The notes: generated from the letters alone by a model not told the origin. A stretch of 64,000 bases of DNA from Caryophanon tenue (GCF_001700315.1 NZ_MASJ01000002.1:87049-151048); one strand, 5' to 3'; shown: positions 16,280 through 28,728, counted from the stretch's first letter. Numbers and translations: made by a program.

Positions 16280-19200
16280 TTGACAGGTCAACTAGTTCAG
16301 TACGGAAAACACCGTGAGCGTAGAAGCTACGCGCGAATTAAAGAGGTTGCACAGCTTCCTAATCTGATTGAGATTCAAACAGCGTCTTATGACTGGTTCC
16401 TAAAAGAAGGTTTACTAGAAATGTTCCAGGACATTTCTCCTATCGAAGATTTTACTGGTAAATTATCTTTAGAATTCATTGATTATAAGCTGGGCGAGCC
16501 AAAGTACGATGTAGATGAATGTAAAGAACGTGACGCAACTTATGCAGCACCTTTACGAGTTACAGTACGACTTACGAACAAAGAAACAGGCGAATTACAA
16601 CCTAAAGAAGTATTCATGGGTGATTTCCCATTAATGACCGATACAGGTACGTTCATCATCAATGGTGCTGAGCGCGTTATCGTATCACAATTAGTACGTT
16701 CTCCGTCTGTATACTTTAATGATAAAACAGACAAAAACGGTAAAAAAGGTTTCAGCGCTACAGTGATTCCTAACCGTGGTGCTTGGTTAGAATATGAAAC
16801 AGACGCGAAAGATGTTGTATACGTACGTATCGACCGCACACGTAAATTACCAGTAACGGTTCTTTTACGTGCACTAGGTTTCAGTTCAGACCAAGAAATC
16901 ATCGACATCGTTGGTGATAACGAATTTTTACGTAACACGCTTGAAAAAGATAACTCTGATGACACGAACAAAGCATTATTAGAAATCTATGAGCGTTTAC
17001 GCCCAGGTGAGCCACCGACAGTTGAATCAGCGAAGAGCTTATTATACTCTCGTTTCTTCGACGCAAAACGCTATGATTTAGCGAATGTTGGTCGTTACAA
17101 AATGAACAAAAAACTTCACATCAAGAACCGTTTATTCAACCAAGTTCTTGCTGAAACTCTAGTAAATCCAGAGACAGGTGAAGTGTATCAAGATGAAGAA
17201 GGAAATACGCTATTTACGAAAGGTACTTTATTAGACCGTCGTACATTAGATTTATTAATTCCGCTTCTTGAAAACGACAAAATCGGCTACCGTACATTAA
17301 CGCATGTTAATGGCGTGTTAGAAGGCGACGTAACAGTTCAATCAGTGAAAGTTTACGCACCAAACGATGAGTCTCAAAAAGAAATTAACATTATCTCAAA
17401 TGCAAACATCGAGGAAGAAGTAAAACATATTACACCTGCTGATATTTTAGCATCTGTATCTTACTTCTTTAACTTATTACATGGCGTTGGGAACACGGAT
17501 GATATCGACCACTTAGGTAACCGTCGTCTACGTTCTGTAGGTGAATTACTACAAAACCAATTCCGTATCGGTTTATCTCGTATGGAGCGTGTTGTTCGTG
17601 AACGTATGTCAATTAACGATACAACAGCTATCGCACCTGAGAAATTAATCAATATCCGTCCTGTAATTGCATCAATTAAGGAGTTCTTCGGTTCTTCTCA
17701 ATTATCTCAATTCATGGACCAAACAAACCCACTTGCGGAATTAACGCATAAGCGTCGTCTATCTGCATTAGGGCCTGGTGGTTTAACGCGTGAACGTGCT
17801 GGTATGGAAGTACGTGACGTTCACTACTCTCACTATGGTCGTATGTGTCCGATTGAAACGCCAGAGGGTCCAAACATCGGGTTAATTAACTCATTATCTT
17901 CGTTCGCAGAAGTAAACAAATTTGGTTTCATTGAAACACCTTACCGTCGTGTTGATCCAAAAACAGGTGCAGTAACGGAACAAATTCATTACTTAACAGC
18001 TGATGAAGAAGATAACTATGTTGTTGCCCAAGCCAACTCTCGTTTAAATCCAGATGGTACATTTGCAGAAGAAGAAGTAGTAGGTCGTTTCCGAGGCGAT
18101 AACACTGTATTCAAACGTGAACAAATTGACTACATGGACGTATCTCCGAAGCAAGTAGTATCTGCTGCCACTGCATGTATTCCATTCTTAGAAAACGATG
18201 ACTCGAACCGTGCCTTAATGGGTGCGAACATGCAACGTCAAGCCGTTCCATTATTAAATCCTGAAGCGCCATTCGTTGGTACAGGTATGGAGCACGTTGA
18301 CGCTCGTGATTCTGGTGCTGCGGTTGTTTCTAAACACCATGGTATTGTAGAACATGTAGAAGCACGTTCTGTTCATGTTCGTCGTATCGAAGAAATTGAT
18401 GGTAAAGAAGTAAAAGGCGATTTAGTTAAATATAAATTACAAAAATTCGTTCGTTCTAACCAAGGTACATCATATAACCAACGCCCAATCGTTAAAGTTG
18501 GTGACCGCGTAGAGCCACGTGATATTTTAGCTGACGGTCCATCTATGGAACGCGGTGAATTAGCACTTGGACGTAACGTGTTAATCGGCTTCATGACTTG
18601 GGACGGCTTCAACTATGAAGATGCTGTTATCATGTCTGAGCGTTTAGTAAAAGATGACGTATACACATCTGTGCATATTGAAGAATATGAATCAGAGTCT
18701 CGTGATACGAAGCTTGGTAAAGAAGAAATTACACGTGATATTCCAAACGTAGGTGAAGATGCACTTCGTAACCTAGACGAGCGCGGTATTATCCGCATCG
18801 GTGCGGAAGTTCGCGATGGCGATATTTTAGTAGGTAAAGTAACACCTAAAGGGGTAACTGAACTTACAGCTGAGGAGCGTTTATTACACGCAATCTTCGG
18901 CGAAAAAGCACGTGAAGTACGTGATACATCATTACGCGTACCACATGGTGCAGGCGGTATTATTCTTGATGTGAAAGTCTTCAACCGTGAAGACGGCGAC
19001 GAGTTACCACCAGGTGTTAACCAATTAGTACGTGTGTACATCGTTCAAAAACGTAAAATCCGCGTTGGTGATAAGATGGCCGGACGTCATGGTAACAAAG
19101 GGGTTATCTCTCGTATCCTTCCAGAAGAGGATATGCCATTTATGCCAGATGGTACACCAATTGATATCATGTTAAACCCACTAGGCGTACCTTCTCGTAT

Positions 19201-19861
19201 GAACATCGGACAAGTACTTGAGTTACACTTAGGTATGGCTGCACGTCAAATGGGTATCCATGTGGCAACACCGGTATTCGATGGTGCAAACGAAGAAGAC
19301 GTTTGGGAAACAATTGAAGAAGCTGGTATGAACCGTGATGGTAAAACAGTTCTTTATGACGGACGTTCAGGTGAACCATTCGACAACCGCGTATCTGTTG
19401 GTATCATGTACATGATCAAACTTGCGCACATGGTTGACGATAAGTTACACGCTCGTTCAACAGGTCCTTACTCATTAGTTACACAACAACCGCTTGGTGG
19501 TAAAGCACAATTCGGTGGTCAGCGTTTCGGTGAGATGGAAGTATGGGCACTTGAAGCATACGGTGCAGCATATACATTACAAGAAATTTTAACTGTGAAG
19601 TCAGATGACGTTGTTGGTCGTGTGAAAACATACGAAGCAATCGTTAAAGGCGAGAGCGTTCCAGAACCAGGTGTACCTGAATCATTTAAGGTATTAATTA
19701 AAGAGCTACAATCTTTAGGTATGGACGTAAAAATGTTAACAGTTAACGACGAAGAAGTTGAACTTCGCGACTTAGATGAAGACGATGAAATTCCAGCAGC
19801 TGATGTACCACGTTTACCTGAGCTTGATGAGAATGAAGAACCATCTGAATCATTAGAATAG
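16280..19861 (+). CDS. rpoB: DNA-directed RNA polymerase subunit beta
   Basis: This is the 1193-residue beta subunit, near-identical in order to Bacillus RpoB. The rifampicin-binding cluster reads [20 protein letters not shown] then [12 protein letters not shown], with no known resistance substitution. The C-terminal half has the catalytic-site lysines ([13 protein letters not shown]). I chose TTG 16280 ([20 protein letters not shown]) because it matches the family start and GAGGGG lies eight bases upstream. A GTG at 16271 in the same frame is an alternative. Confidence 0.97.
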   Translation: MTGQLVQYGKHRERRSYARIKEVAQLPNLIEIQTASYDWFLKEGLLEMFQDISPIEDFTGKLSLEFIDYKLGEPKYDVDECKERDATYAAPLRVTVRLTNKETGELQPKEVFMGDFPLMTDTGTFIINGAERVIVSQLVRSPSVYFNDKTDKNGKKGFSATVIPNRGAWLEYETDAKDVVYVRIDRTRKLPVTVLLRALGFSSDQEIIDIVGDNEFLRNTLEKDNSDDTNKALLEIYERLRPGEPPTVESAKSLLYSRFFDAKRYDLANVGRYKMNKKLHIKNRLFNQVLAETLVNPETGEVYQDEEGNTLFTKGTLLDRRTLDLLIPLLENDKIGYRTLTHVNGVLEGDVTVQSVKVYAPNDESQKEINIISNANIEEEVKHITPADILASVSYFFNLLHGVGNTDDIDHLGNRRLRSVGELLQNQFRIGLSRMERVVRERMSINDTTAIAPEKLINIRPVIASIKEFFGSSQLSQFMDQTNPLAELTHKRRLSALGPGGLTRERAGMEVRDVHYSHYGRMCPIETPEGPNIGLINSLSSFAEVNKFGFIETPYRRVDPKTGAVTEQIHYLTADEEDNYVVAQANSRLNPDGTFAEEEVVGRFRGDNTVFKREQIDYMDVSPKQVVSAATACIPFLENDDSNRALMGANMQRQAVPLLNPEAPFVGTGMEHVDARDSGAAVVSKHHGIVEHVEARSVHVRRIEEIDGKEVKGDLVKYKLQKFVRSNQGTSYNQRPIVKVGDRVEPRDILADGPSMERGELALGRNVLIGFMTWDGFNYEDAVIMSERLVKDDVYTSVHIEEYESESRDTKLGKEEITRDIPNVGEDALRNLDERGIIRIGAEVRDGDILVGKVTPKGVTELTAEERLLHAIFGEKAREVRDTSLRVPHGAGGIILDVKVFNREDGDELPPGVNQLVRVYIVQKRKIRVGDKMAGRHGNKGVISRILPEEDMPFMPDGTPIDIMLNPLGVPSRMNIGQVLELHLGMAARQMGIHVATPVFDGANEEDVWETIEEAGMNRDGKTVLYDGRSGEPFDNRVSVGIMYMIKLAHMVDDKLHARSTGPYSLVTQQPLGGKAQFGGQRFGEMEVWALEAYGAAYTLQEILTVKSDDVVGRVKTYEAIVKGESVPEPGVPESFKVLIKELQSLGMDVKMLTVNDEEVELRDLDEDDEIPAADVPRLPELDENEEPSESLE

Positions 19862-19869
19862 TACGTTGC

Positions 19870-19910
19870 AAGTCGGGCAGGATATAGCCCTGTCCGACTT
19901 TTTCTTTTTA
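19870..19910 (+). terminator. terminator-like hairpin between rpoB and rpoC
   Basis: AAGTCGGGCAGG pairs with CCTGTCCGACTT (12 pairs, one G-U) around a short loop, followed by TTTCTTTTT. By sequence it is as strong as the terminators that end operons in this window. Confidence 0.8.
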
Positions 19911-19918
19911 ATAACTAT

Positions 19919-19937
19919 CATGTTGTATACCAACATG
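19919..19937 (+). promoter_or_regulatory. inverted repeat before rpoC
   Basis: CATGTTG-TATAC-CAACATG is a perfect 7-base inverted repeat 75 bases before rpoC. Function unknown. It could be an operator or an RNA hairpin. Confidence 0.35.
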
Positions 19938-20010
19938 CACACAATTAATCGTTTGAGCTACGGAAAAGTCTTAACAAAATAAGAGACTGAAACTAAGGGA
20001 GGTAGGCTCC

Positions 20011-23000
20011 TTGATAGACGTTAATGAATTTGAATATATGAAAATTGGTTTAGCTTCTCCAGATAAGATCCGCTCATGGTCTTACGGTGAGGTTAAGAAG
20101 CCTGAAACAATCAACTATCGTACATTAAAGCCAGAAAAAGATGGTCTTTTCTGTGAAAAAATCTTTGGTCCACAAAAGGACTGGGAGTGTCACTGTGGTA
20201 AATACAAGCGCGTTCGTTATAAAGGCGTAGTTTGTGATCGTTGTGGCGTAGAAGTAACACGTGCAAAAGTTCGTCGTGAGCGTATGGGTCACATCGAATT
20301 AGCAGCACCAGTATCACACATTTGGTACTTCAAAGGGATTCCATCTCGTATGGGTCTTATTCTTGATATGTCACCACGTGCGTTAGAAGAAGTAATTTAC
20401 TTCGCTTCTTACGTTGTAATTGAGCCAGGTGCAACAAACTTAGAAAAGAAACAACTTCTTTCTGAAAAAGAATACCGTTTATACCGTGAAAAATTCGGTA
20501 CAGATTTCCACGCTGCAATGGGTGCAGAAGCGATTAAACAACTTCTTGTAAACATTGATTTAGAAGACGAAACTGTAACGTTAAAAGAAGAGTTGAAAAC
20601 AGCACAAGGGCAACGTCGTACACGTGCGATTAAACGCCTTGAAGTTGTAGAATCATTCCGTAACTCTGGCAACAAACCAGAATGGATGATTTTAGACGTA
20701 CTACCAGTAATTCCACCAGAGCTTCGTCCAATGGTGCAATTAGATGGTGGCCGTTTCGCTACTTCTGACTTAAACGACTTATACCGTCGTGTTATCAACC
20801 GTAACAACCGTTTAAAACGTTTATTAGACCTTGGTGCGCCAAACATCATCGTTCAAAACGAAAAACGTATGTTACAAGAAGCTGTTGACGCATTAATCGA
20901 CAATGGTCGTCGTGGTCGTCCAGTAACAGGTCCAGGTAACCGTCCGTTAAAATCACTTTCACATATGCTGAAAGGGAAACAAGGTCGTTTCCGTCAAAAC
21001 TTACTTGGTAAACGTGTAGACTATTCTGGTCGTTCGGTTATCGTAGTAGGTCCAAACTTAAAGATGTACCAATGTGGTCTTCCAAAAGAAATGGCAATCG
21101 AGCTATTCAAACCTTTCGTAATGAAAGAGTTAGTAGAGCGCGGTTTAGCTCATAACATTAAGAGTGCAAAACGTAAAATTGAGCGTATGCACAACGAAGT
21201 TTGGGACGTTTTAGAAGACGTTATCCGTGAGCATCCGGTATTACTTAACCGTGCACCGACGCTTCACCGTCTTGGTATCCAAGCATTCGAACCAACATTA
21301 GTAGAAGGACGCGCAATCCGTCTTCACCCATTAGTATGTACAGCTTATAACGCTGACTTCGATGGTGACCAAATGGCCGTGCACGTTCCACTATCAGCAG
21401 AAGCGCAAGCGGAAGCTCGTTTATTAATGTTAGCAGCGCAAAACATCTTAAACCCGAAAGATGGTAAACCAGTAGTAACACCATCTCAAGATATGGTACT
21501 AGGTAACTATTACTTAACGCTTGAGCGTGAAGGTGCTCGTGGTGAAGGTTCTATCTTCTACGGTCCAGATGAAGTGTTAGTAGCATACCAAAACGGTCAT
21601 GTTCACTTACACACACGTATTGCTGTAAAAGCAAGCTCAGTAAACAACCAAACGTTCACAGCAGAACAAAATGAAAAATTCTTATTAACAACTGTTGGTA
21701 AGGTGATTTTTAATGAAATTCTGCCTGCATCGTTCCCATATATTAATGAACCAACAGATTCTAACTTAGAAACTGTAACGCCTGATAAATACTTCGCAAC
21801 TTTAACAATTGACGAAGCATTACTTGCGGAAGTTGAAGCATCAGAAGGCTATGCGGAGTTATCTCAAGCAGAGCAAATTGAAGCACAACGCCAAGCAGTT
21901 CTTGCGAAATATTTTGCAAATACACCAGTAGTTGCGCCATTCCGTAAGAAATTCTTAGGTAACGTAATCGCAGAAGTGTTCAAACGCTTCCACATTACAG
22001 AAACATCTAAAATGCTTGACCGTATGAAAAACTTAGGTTTCAAATACTCTACTCGTGCTGGTCTTACAGTAGGTGTTGCAGATATCGAGGTATTACCAGA
22101 TAAGCAACATATCTTAGAAGAAGCACAAACACAAGTAGATAAAGTAACGAAACAATTCCGTCGTGGTTTAATCACGGAAGAAGAGCGCTATGACCGCGTA
22201 ATTGCTAGCTGGTCTAAAGCGAAAGATATCATCCAAGCTAAGCTGATGGACTCGTTACAAAAAACAAACCCAATCTTCATGATGTCTGACTCAGGGGCAC
22301 GTGGTAACGCATCTAACTTTACACAGTTAGCAGGTATGCGTGGTCTGATGGCCAACCCGGCTGGTCGTATCATTGAGTTACCAATCAAATCTTCATTCCG
22401 TGAAGGTTTAACGGTATTAGAGTACTTCATCTCTACACATGGTGCGCGTAAAGGTCTTGCCGATACAGCACTAAAAACTGCCGATTCAGGTTACTTAACG
22501 CGTCGTTTAGTAGACGTAGCGCAAGATGTAATTGTACGTGAAGATGACTGTGGCACTGACCGCGGTTTACAAATCAAAGCGTTAATGGAAGGTACTGAAG
22601 TAATCGAAACGCTTGAAGAACGTTTAATTGGTCGTCACGCGAAGAAAACAATTCGTCGTCCAGAAGCGGATGAAGTAATTGTTGACCGTGATGGTTTAAT
22701 TACACAAGATAAAGCGCGTGAAATTGCACAGCTATTTGCTGAGCTTGAAGCGAAAAAAGAAGCAGAACTTACAAAAGCTGAGAAGCAATTCTTAGAAGGC
22801 GTAACAATTCGCTCTGCATTCACATGTAATACAAAACATGGCGTATGTAAAAAATGTTATGGTATGAACCTTGCAACAGGTGAAAAAGTTGAAGTTGGTG
22901 AAGCTGTTGGTATTATCGCAGCACAATCAATCGGTGAGCCAGGTACACAGTTAACGATGCGTACATTCCATACAGGTGGGGTAGCCGGTAACGATATCAC

Positions 23001-23751
23001 GCAAGGTCTTCCACGTATCCAAGAGATCTTTGAAGCACGTAACCCGAAAGGTCAAGCGTTAATCACTGAAATCGCAGGTAAAGTCATCCAAATCGACGAA
23101 ATCCGTGAAGGCTTAAAGGAAATCACGATTCAAGGTGACGTGGAAACACGTAAATACACTTCTCCATACAACGCTCGTCTGAAAGTTGTAGAAGGTGATT
23201 TTGTAGAACGTGGTCAAAACTTAACAGAGGGTTCTATCGATCCAAAACAATTATTAAAAGTAAAAGACGTTTCTACTGTACAAGAGTACTTACTAAAAGA
23301 AGTACAAAAAGTATACCGTATGCAAGGGGTAGAAATCGGTGATAAGCACGTAGAGGTAATGGTTCGCCAAATGCTTCGTAAAGTGCGTGTAATCGAAGCT
23401 GGCGATACTGATCTATTACCAGGTTCATTACTTGATATCCACCAATTCAAAGATGCGAACGCAGCAGTGTTAAAAGAAGGCAAAACGCCTGCAACTTCTC
23501 GTCCTGTTATCCTTGGTATTACGAAAGCGTCTCTTGAAACTGAGTCATTCTTATCTGCCGCATCATTCCAAGAAACAACTCGTGTGTTAACGGATGCTGC
23601 AATTAAAGGTAAGCGCGATGAGTTATTAGGTCTGAAAGAAAACGTAATTATCGGTAAACTTGTTCCTGCAGGTACTGGTATGCAACGTTACCGTCAAATC
23701 CGTATGGAAGACGACGATTTAAATCTTGAAGTCGCAACACCAGCTGAATAA
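20011..23751 (+). CDS. rpoC: DNA-directed RNA polymerase subunit beta'
   Basis: The 1246-residue beta' subunit has the N-terminal zinc ribbon (CHCGK...CDRCG), the absolutely conserved catalytic [14 protein letters not shown], the bridge-helix/trigger-loop region ([20 protein letters not shown]) and a second zinc site (CNT...CKKCYG). It uses TTG as start, with GGGAGG nine bases upstream, and begins [20 protein letters not shown] like Bacillus RpoC. It is roughly 45 residues longer than B. subtilis RpoC. The extra residues appear to lie in the middle (near 590-640) and around 895-930, which are less conserved. Confidence 0.98.
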   Translation: MIDVNEFEYMKIGLASPDKIRSWSYGEVKKPETINYRTLKPEKDGLFCEKIFGPQKDWECHCGKYKRVRYKGVVCDRCGVEVTRAKVRRERMGHIELAAPVSHIWYFKGIPSRMGLILDMSPRALEEVIYFASYVVIEPGATNLEKKQLLSEKEYRLYREKFGTDFHAAMGAEAIKQLLVNIDLEDETVTLKEELKTAQGQRRTRAIKRLEVVESFRNSGNKPEWMILDVLPVIPPELRPMVQLDGGRFATSDLNDLYRRVINRNNRLKRLLDLGAPNIIVQNEKRMLQEAVDALIDNGRRGRPVTGPGNRPLKSLSHMLKGKQGRFRQNLLGKRVDYSGRSVIVVGPNLKMYQCGLPKEMAIELFKPFVMKELVERGLAHNIKSAKRKIERMHNEVWDVLEDVIREHPVLLNRAPTLHRLGIQAFEPTLVEGRAIRLHPLVCTAYNADFDGDQMAVHVPLSAEAQAEARLLMLAAQNILNPKDGKPVVTPSQDMVLGNYYLTLEREGARGEGSIFYGPDEVLVAYQNGHVHLHTRIAVKASSVNNQTFTAEQNEKFLLTTVGKVIFNEILPASFPYINEPTDSNLETVTPDKYFATLTIDEALLAEVEASEGYAELSQAEQIEAQRQAVLAKYFANTPVVAPFRKKFLGNVIAEVFKRFHITETSKMLDRMKNLGFKYSTRAGLTVGVADIEVLPDKQHILEEAQTQVDKVTKQFRRGLITEEERYDRVIASWSKAKDIIQAKLMDSLQKTNPIFMMSDSGARGNASNFTQLAGMRGLMANPAGRIIELPIKSSFREGLTVLEYFISTHGARKGLADTALKTADSGYLTRRLVDVAQDVIVREDDCGTDRGLQIKALMEGTEVIETLEERLIGRHAKKTIRRPEADEVIVDRDGLITQDKAREIAQLFAELEAKKEAELTKAEKQFLEGVTIRSAFTCNTKHGVCKKCYGMNLATGEKVEVGEAVGIIAAQSIGEPGTQLTMRTFHTGGVAGNDITQGLPRIQEIFEARNPKGQALITEIAGKVIQIDEIREGLKEITIQGDVETRKYTSPYNARLKVVEGDFVERGQNLTEGSIDPKQLLKVKDVSTVQEYLLKEVQKVYRMQGVEIGDKHVEVMVRQMLRKVRVIEAGDTDLLPGSLLDIHQFKDANAAVLKEGKTPATSRPVILGITKASLETESFLSAASFQETTRVLTDAAIKGKRDELLGLKENVIIGKLVPAGTGMQRYRQIRMEDDDLNLEVATPAE

Positions 23752-23801
23752 TACGATTCCTCGGTCATTTAGATTTTGTCTAAAAGAATGAGCGATTACG
23801 C

Positions 23802-23843
23802 AAAAATCCGAGGGGAAATTCAATTTCTCCTCGGAAATTTTTG
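23802..23843 (+). terminator. terminator after rpoC
   Basis: CAAAAATCCGAGGGGAAAT pairs with ATTTCTCCTCGG-A-AATTTTTG. It is one of the longest stems in the window and ends in a T run. Confidence 0.9.
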
Positions 23844-23852
23844 TGATATGTG

Positions 23853-23881
23853 TTGACAGTAAAAATTATGAATGATAATAT
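23853..23881 (+). promoter_or_regulatory. rplGB-rpsL promoter
   Basis: TTGACA is followed after 17 bases by TAATAT. It sits directly after the rpoC terminator, so rplGB and the str operon have their own promoter. Confidence 0.7.
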
Positions 23882-23926
23882 ATTTAAGGTTGATAGTTAA
23901 CTGTCTGAACTTCGGAGGATATGAAA

Positions 23927-24175
23927 ATGTCTTATGATAAAGTAAAGGCTAGTCAAACAATCATTGGTACAAAGCAAGCAGTGAAAGCGATGCATGCTGG
24001 TCTTGTTAGTGAACTCATTGTAGCGCTCGACGCAGACAGTTGGGTAACCGATCCGGCCATTCTTCTCGCGAAAGAAATCGGGATACCGATTGCTACAGTC
24101 GATTCTAAGAGTGAATTAGGCAAGGCTTGTGGCATACATGTTGGAGCTGCAATAGTTGCTATTACTGTAAGTTAG
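23927..24175 (+). CDS. rplGB: L7Ae-family ribosomal protein YbxF (RplGB)
   Basis: The 82-residue product is a small L7Ae/L30e-fold RNA-binding protein (SYDKVKASQTIIGTKQAVKA; ELGKACGIHVGAAIVAITV). It binds kink-turn RNA, and Bacillus YbxF is found on ribosomes. ATG 23927 is preferred to ATG 23921 because GGAGG then sits at eight bases. Its place before rpsL is the standard Bacillota order. Confidence 0.92.
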   Translation: MSYDKVKASQTIIGTKQAVKAMHAGLVSELIVALDADSWVTDPAILLAKEIGIPIATVDSKSELGKACGIHVGAAIVAITVS

Positions 24176-24274
24176 TTTTTGTATTCATAAGGATGCAAAG
24201 ACTTTGTTTTTACCCAAAAAATGAACCACCTGGATGTGTGGTATTAAAGGAATAAATGAAGGGAGGAAAAATCG

Positions 24275-24694
24275 ATGCCTACAATTAACCAATTGGTACG
24301 TAAGCCTCGTCAATCTAAAATCACGAAATCTAAATCTCCAGCGCTAAACAAAGGTTATAACTCTTTCAAAAAGTCTTTAACTAATGTTAAGTCTCCACAA
24401 AAACGCGGAGTTTGTACTCGTGTAGGTACTATGACACCACGTAAACCGAACTCGGCTTTACGTAAATATGCTCGTGTACGTTTAACAAACCAATTAGAAG
24501 TAACAGCTTATATCCCAGGTGAAGGTCACAACTTACAAGAGCACAGTGTTGTTCTTATCCGTGGCGGTCGCGTAAAAGACTTAGCTGGAGTTCGTTACCA
24601 CATCGTACGTGGTGCGTTAGATACTGCTGGTGTAAACGGTCGTTTACAATCACGTTCTAAATACGGTACTAAACGCCCTAAAGAAAAAAAATAA
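24275..24694 (+). CDS. rpsL: 30S ribosomal protein S12, with unusual residues at two streptomycin sites
   Basis: S12 lines the decoding centre. The 139-residue protein has a Bacillota-type N-terminal insertion and the usual core. Two positions differ from what I know of Bacillus and E. coli S12: residue 56 is Arg in [12 protein letters not shown] (E. coli Lys43, Lys42 in older numbering), and residue 104 is Ala in [13 protein letters not shown] (E. coli Pro91). Lys101 (E. coli Lys88) is kept. K43R is a classical streptomycin-resistance change, and Pro91 changes alter streptomycin response. Start ATG with GGGAGG upstream. Confidence 0.97.
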   Translation: MPTINQLVRKPRQSKITKSKSPALNKGYNSFKKSLTNVKSPQKRGVCTRVGTMTPRKPNSALRKYARVRLTNQLEVTAYIPGEGHNLQEHSVVLIRGGRVKDLAGVRYHIVRGALDTAGVNGRLQSRSKYGTKRPKEKK

Positions 24695-24736
24695 TAACGT
24701 CTAATAGATGAACAATATTTGAAAGGAGGAAAACAC

Positions 24737-25207
24737 ATGCCTCGTAAAGGTCCTGTTTCCAAACGTGACGTGTTACCAGATCCACTTTATAACTCAAAGC
24801 TAGTAACTCGTTTAATCAACAAATTAATGGTAGATGGTAAAAGAGGTACTTCTCAAAAGATTTTATACGGTGCATTTGACTTAGTTCAAGAGCGCACTGG
24901 TAACAATCCAATCGAAGTATTCGAAGCTGCATTAAACAACGTAATGCCTGTTCTTGAAGTTCGTGCTCGCCGTGTTGGTGGTTCAAACTATCAAGTACCA
25001 GTTGAGGTTCGTCCAGAACGTCGTACAACTTTAGGTTTACGTTACTTAGTAAACTACTCTCGCCTACGCGGTGAGAAAACGATGATGGAGCGTTTAGCTA
25101 ACGAAATCATCGATGCTTCTAACAACACTGGTGCTTCAGTTAAGAAACGTGAAGATATGCACAAAATGGCAGAAGCGAACAAAGCATTCGCTCACTACCG
25201 TTGGTAA
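24737..25207 (+). CDS. rpsG: 30S ribosomal protein S7
   Basis: S7 nucleates the 30S head. The 156-residue product starts [20 protein letters not shown] and has [20 protein letters not shown], both family-typical. ATG 24737 has AAAGGAGG upstream. The longer frame from 24719 runs through that site. A hairpin follows in the spacer to fusA. Confidence 0.97.
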   Translation: MPRKGPVSKRDVLPDPLYNSKLVTRLINKLMVDGKRGTSQKILYGAFDLVQERTGNNPIEVFEAALNNVMPVLEVRARRVGGSNYQVPVEVRPERRTTLGLRYLVNYSRLRGEKTMMERLANEIIDASNNTGASVKKREDMHKMAEANKAFAHYRW

Positions 25208-25210
25208 TTT

Positions 25211-25245
25211 GACCTTCGTATTGGCTGCATAGCCAATACTTGGTC
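25211..25245 (+). promoter_or_regulatory. hairpin in the rpsG-fusA spacer
   Basis: TATTGGCT-GCAT-AGCCAATA is a perfect eight-pair stem, closed further by GACC/GGTC. No T run follows, so it is not a terminator. It may be a regulatory, stabilising or processing element of the str mRNA. Confidence 0.5.
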
Positions 25246-25296
25246 TTAGCATAATAAATCAGTTTTATATACCCAATATGGAAGGAGCAATTTCCT

Positions 25297-27378
25297 ATGA
25301 AACGCGAATTCTCTTTAGAGAATACACGTAATATCGGGATCATGGCCCATATCGATGCTGGTAAAACAACAACGACTGAGCGTATCCTTTATTACACTGG
25401 TAAGATTCACAAAATCGGTGAAACTCATGACGGCGGTTCTCAAATGGACTGGATGGAGCAAGAACAAGAGCGTGGTATCACGATCACTTCTGCTGCAACA
25501 ACTGCTCAATGGAATGGTAACCGTATTAACATCATCGATACTCCTGGACACGTAGACTTCACTGTAGAAGTAGAACGTTCTTTACGTGTACTTGACGGTG
25601 CAGTAACAGTATTAGATGCTCAATCAGGTGTTGAGCCTCAAACTGAAACAGTATGGCGTCAAGCTACTACTTATGGAGTTCCACGTATCGTATTCATCAA
25701 CAAGATGGATAAAATGGGTGCAGACTTCTTATATTCTGTTGGTACTTTACACGAGCGTTTACAAGCTAATGCTCACCCAATTCAATTACCAATCGGTGCA
25801 GAAGATGAGTTCTCAGGTATTATTGACTTAATCACAATGGACGTTACTTACTACGATAACGAAGAAGGTACGGCTTTACGTGAAGGTCAACCAATTCCAG
25901 AATCTCACCAAGCACAAGCTGAAGAGTACCGTGAGAAATTAATCGACGCTGTTGCAAGTGTTGACGAAGATCTTATGGAGAAATACTTAGAAGGCGAAGA
26001 AATCTCTATCGAAGAGCTTAAAGCGGCTATCCGTAAAGCTACTATCGCTGTAGAATTCTACCCTGTACTTTGTGGTACTGCATTCAAACACAAAGGTGTT
26101 CGCAAAATGTTAGATGCTGCTGTTGATTACTTACCAGCTCCAACTGACGTACCTGCTATTAAAGGTACTGATGTTGACGGTGAAGAAGAAATCATCCGTG
26201 AATCTTCAGATGACGCACCATTCTCGGCGTTAGCATTCAAAGTAATGACTGACCCATTCGTAGGTAAGTTAACATTCTTCCGTGTATATTCAGGTACACT
26301 TGAGTCTGGTTCTTACGTACAAAACTCTTCTAAAGGTAAACGTGAGCGCGTAGGTCGTATCCTACAAATGCACGCTAACTCTCGTGAAGAAGTCGGTAAA
26401 GTATTCGCTGGTGATATCGCTGCAGCTGTAGGTCTTAAAGATACTACAACTGGTGATACTCTATGTGACGAGAAAAACCTTGTTATCTTAGAATCTATGG
26501 AATTCCCAGAGCCAGTAATTTCTTTATCTGTAGAACCAAAATCTAAAGCTGACCAAGATAAAATGGGTCAAGCATTAGCTAAATTACAAGAAGAAGATCC
26601 AACTTTCCGTGCTCACACTGACACAGAAACTGGACAAACTATCATCTCAGGTATGGGTGAGTTACACTTAGACATCCTAGTTGACCGTATGAAACGCGAA
26701 TTTAAAGTTGAAGCTAACGTTGGTGCTCCAATGGTATCTTACCGTGAGACATTCCGTGGCGAAGCTAAAGTTCAAGGTAAATTCACACGTCAATCTGGTG
26801 GTCGCGGTCAATACGGTGACGTAACGATCGAGTTCTCTCCAAACGAAGAAGGTAAAGGCTTCGAATTCGAAAACGCTATCGTTGGTGGTGTAGTACCTCG
26901 TGAATACATTCCTGCTGTAGAAGCTGGTTTACGTGATTCTTTAGATCGCGGTGTAGTAGCTGGTTACCCATTAATCGACATTAAAGCGAAATTAGTATTC
27001 GGTTCTTACCATGACGTTGACTCAAACGAAATGGCGTTCAAAATTGCTGCATCTATGGCACTTAAAGAAGCTGCTAAAAAATGTAACCCAGTAATTTTAG
27101 AGCCAATGATGAAAGTTGAAGTTGTAATTCCAGAAGAGTACCTTGGTGATATCATGGGTAACATTACTGCTCGTCGCGGACGCGTTGAGGGTATGGACGC
27201 TCGCGGTAACTCACAAGTAGTACGCGCTATGGTACCATTAGCTGAAATGTTCGGCTATGCTACAACTTTACGTTCTGCAACTCAAGGTCGCGGTACATTC
27301 TCAATGGTATTTGACCACTATGAAGATGTTCCAAAATCAATTGCTGACGATATTATCAAAAAAAATCAAGGTGAATAA
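25297..27378 (+). CDS. fusA: elongation factor G
   Basis: EF-G drives translocation. The 693-residue protein has the G1 loop [16 protein letters not shown]3 DTPGHVDF, G4 NKMDKMGA, and domains II-V, ending with the C-terminal [17 protein letters not shown]. Length and order are standard. The ribosome-binding site is GGAAGGAG. Confidence 0.98.
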   Translation: MKREFSLENTRNIGIMAHIDAGKTTTTERILYYTGKIHKIGETHDGGSQMDWMEQEQERGITITSAATTAQWNGNRINIIDTPGHVDFTVEVERSLRVLDGAVTVLDAQSGVEPQTETVWRQATTYGVPRIVFINKMDKMGADFLYSVGTLHERLQANAHPIQLPIGAEDEFSGIIDLITMDVTYYDNEEGTALREGQPIPESHQAQAEEYREKLIDAVASVDEDLMEKYLEGEEISIEELKAAIRKATIAVEFYPVLCGTAFKHKGVRKMLDAAVDYLPAPTDVPAIKGTDVDGEEEIIRESSDDAPFSALAFKVMTDPFVGKLTFFRVYSGTLESGSYVQNSSKGKRERVGRILQMHANSREEVGKVFAGDIAAAVGLKDTTTGDTLCDEKNLVILESMEFPEPVISLSVEPKSKADQDKMGQALAKLQEEDPTFRAHTDTETGQTIISGMGELHLDILVDRMKREFKVEANVGAPMVSYRETFRGEAKVQGKFTRQSGGRGQYGDVTIEFSPNEEGKGFEFENAIVGGVVPREYIPAVEAGLRDSLDRGVVAGYPLIDIKAKLVFGSYHDVDSNEMAFKIAASMALKEAAKKCNPVILEPMMKVEVVIPEEYLGDIMGNITARRGRVEGMDARGNSQVVRAMVPLAEMFGYATTLRSATQGRGTFSMVFDHYEDVPKSIADDIIKKNQGE

Positions 27379-27423
27379 TTGATATTTTTCCTTGTTTAAA
27401 GTATAACTAACTTGTAAGCTATG

Positions 27424-27463
27424 ATTGTTCGGCTTCTGCTGGGCCCAGTAAGAGGCCAACAAT
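27424..27463 (+). promoter_or_regulatory. hairpin in the fusA-tuf spacer
   Basis: ATTGTT-C-GGC pairs with GCC-AACAAT, enclosing the self-complementary CTGGGCCCAG. It has no U tract. It lies 45 bases before the tuf start and may form part of a tuf leader. Confidence 0.45.
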
Positions 27464-27507
27464 TGTAACATAAAAAAATCTAACACATATCTAGGAGGCT
27501 TTCTCTA

Positions 27508-28695
27508 ATGGCTAAAGAAAAATTTGACCGTTCGAAAACGCATGCTAACATCGGTACAATCGGACACGTTGACCATGGTAAAACAACTTTAACTGCAGCA
27601 ATCGCTACAGTATTATCAAAAGCAATGGGCGGAGAAGCTAAATCATACGCTGACATCGACAACGCTCCAGAAGAAAAAGAGCGTGGTATCACAATCAACA
27701 CTTCTCACGTTGAATATGAAACTACAACTCGTCACTACGCACACGTAGACTGCCCAGGACACGCTGACTATGTTAAAAACATGATCACTGGTGCTGCACA
27801 AATGGACGGCGGTATCTTAGTAGTATCTGCTGCTGACGGCCCAATGCCACAAACTCGTGAGCACATCTTACTTTCTAAACAAGTAGGTGTTCCTTACTTA
27901 GTAGTATTCATGAACAAATGTGATATGGTAGACGACGAAGAATTATTAGAGTTAGTAGAAATGGAAATCCGTGACTTACTATCTGAATATGACTTCCCAG
28001 GTGATGACTTACCAGTAATCAAAGGTTCAGCTCTTAAAGCATTAGAAGGCGAGCCTGAGTGGGAAGCTAAAATTATCGAATTAATGGACGCTGTAGATTC
28101 TTACATCCCAACTCCAGAACGTCAAACTGACAAGCCATTCATGATGCCAGTAGAGGACGTATTCTCTATCACTGGTCGTGGTACAGTAGCAACTGGCCGT
28201 GTTGAACGTGGTCAAGTTAAAGTTGGTGACGTTGTAGAAGTTATCGGTATCGAAGAAGAAGCTAAAACTACAACTGTAACTGGTGTAGAAATGTTCCGTA
28301 AATTATTAGATTACGCTGAAGCTGGTGACAACATCGGTGCTTTATTACGTGGTATCGCTCGTGAAGATATCCAACGTGGTCAAGTATTAGCTAAACCAGG
28401 TTCAATCACTCCACACACAGACTTCAAAGCTGAAGTTTATGTTTTATCAAAAGAAGAGGGTGGACGTCACACTCCATTCTTCTCTAACTACCGTCCACAG
28501 TTCTACTTCCGTACAACTGACGTAACTGGTATCTGTACGTTACCAGAAGGCGTTGAGATGGTAATGCCTGGCGATAACATCGAGATGACAGTTCAACTGA
28601 TCGCTCCTATCGCTCTTGAAGAAGGTACTAAGTTCTCTATCCGTGAGGGTGGACGTACTGTTGGTGCTGGCGTTGTAGCTTCAATCCAAAAATAA
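27508..28695 (+). CDS. tuf: elongation factor Tu
   Basis: EF-Tu delivers aminoacyl-tRNA. The 395-residue protein has [14 protein letters not shown] (G1), DCPGHADY (G3), NKCDMVDD (G4) and the standard domain II-III sequence ending [11 protein letters not shown]. The AGGAGG ribosome-binding site is nine bases upstream. It is the last gene of the str operon and is followed by a strong terminator. Confidence 0.98.
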   Translation: MAKEKFDRSKTHANIGTIGHVDHGKTTLTAAIATVLSKAMGGEAKSYADIDNAPEEKERGITINTSHVEYETTTRHYAHVDCPGHADYVKNMITGAAQMDGGILVVSAADGPMPQTREHILLSKQVGVPYLVVFMNKCDMVDDEELLELVEMEIRDLLSEYDFPGDDLPVIKGSALKALEGEPEWEAKIIELMDAVDSYIPTPERQTDKPFMMPVEDVFSITGRGTVATGRVERGQVKVGDVVEVIGIEEEAKTTTVTGVEMFRKLLDYAEAGDNIGALLRGIAREDIQRGQVLAKPGSITPHTDFKAEVYVLSKEEGGRHTPFFSNYRPQFYFRTTDVTGICTLPEGVEMVMPGDNIEMTVQLIAPIALEEGTKFSIREGGRTVGAGVVASIQK

Positions 28696-28728
28696 TTTTA
28701 GATAACGCTTAGTTATACTAATTCTTTT

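Noticed and set aside
22635..22823. Extra residues in RpoC as an intein or insertion element
   Set aside because: The extra length is small, charged and in frame, without intein splice-site residues. It looks like ordinary lineage variation.
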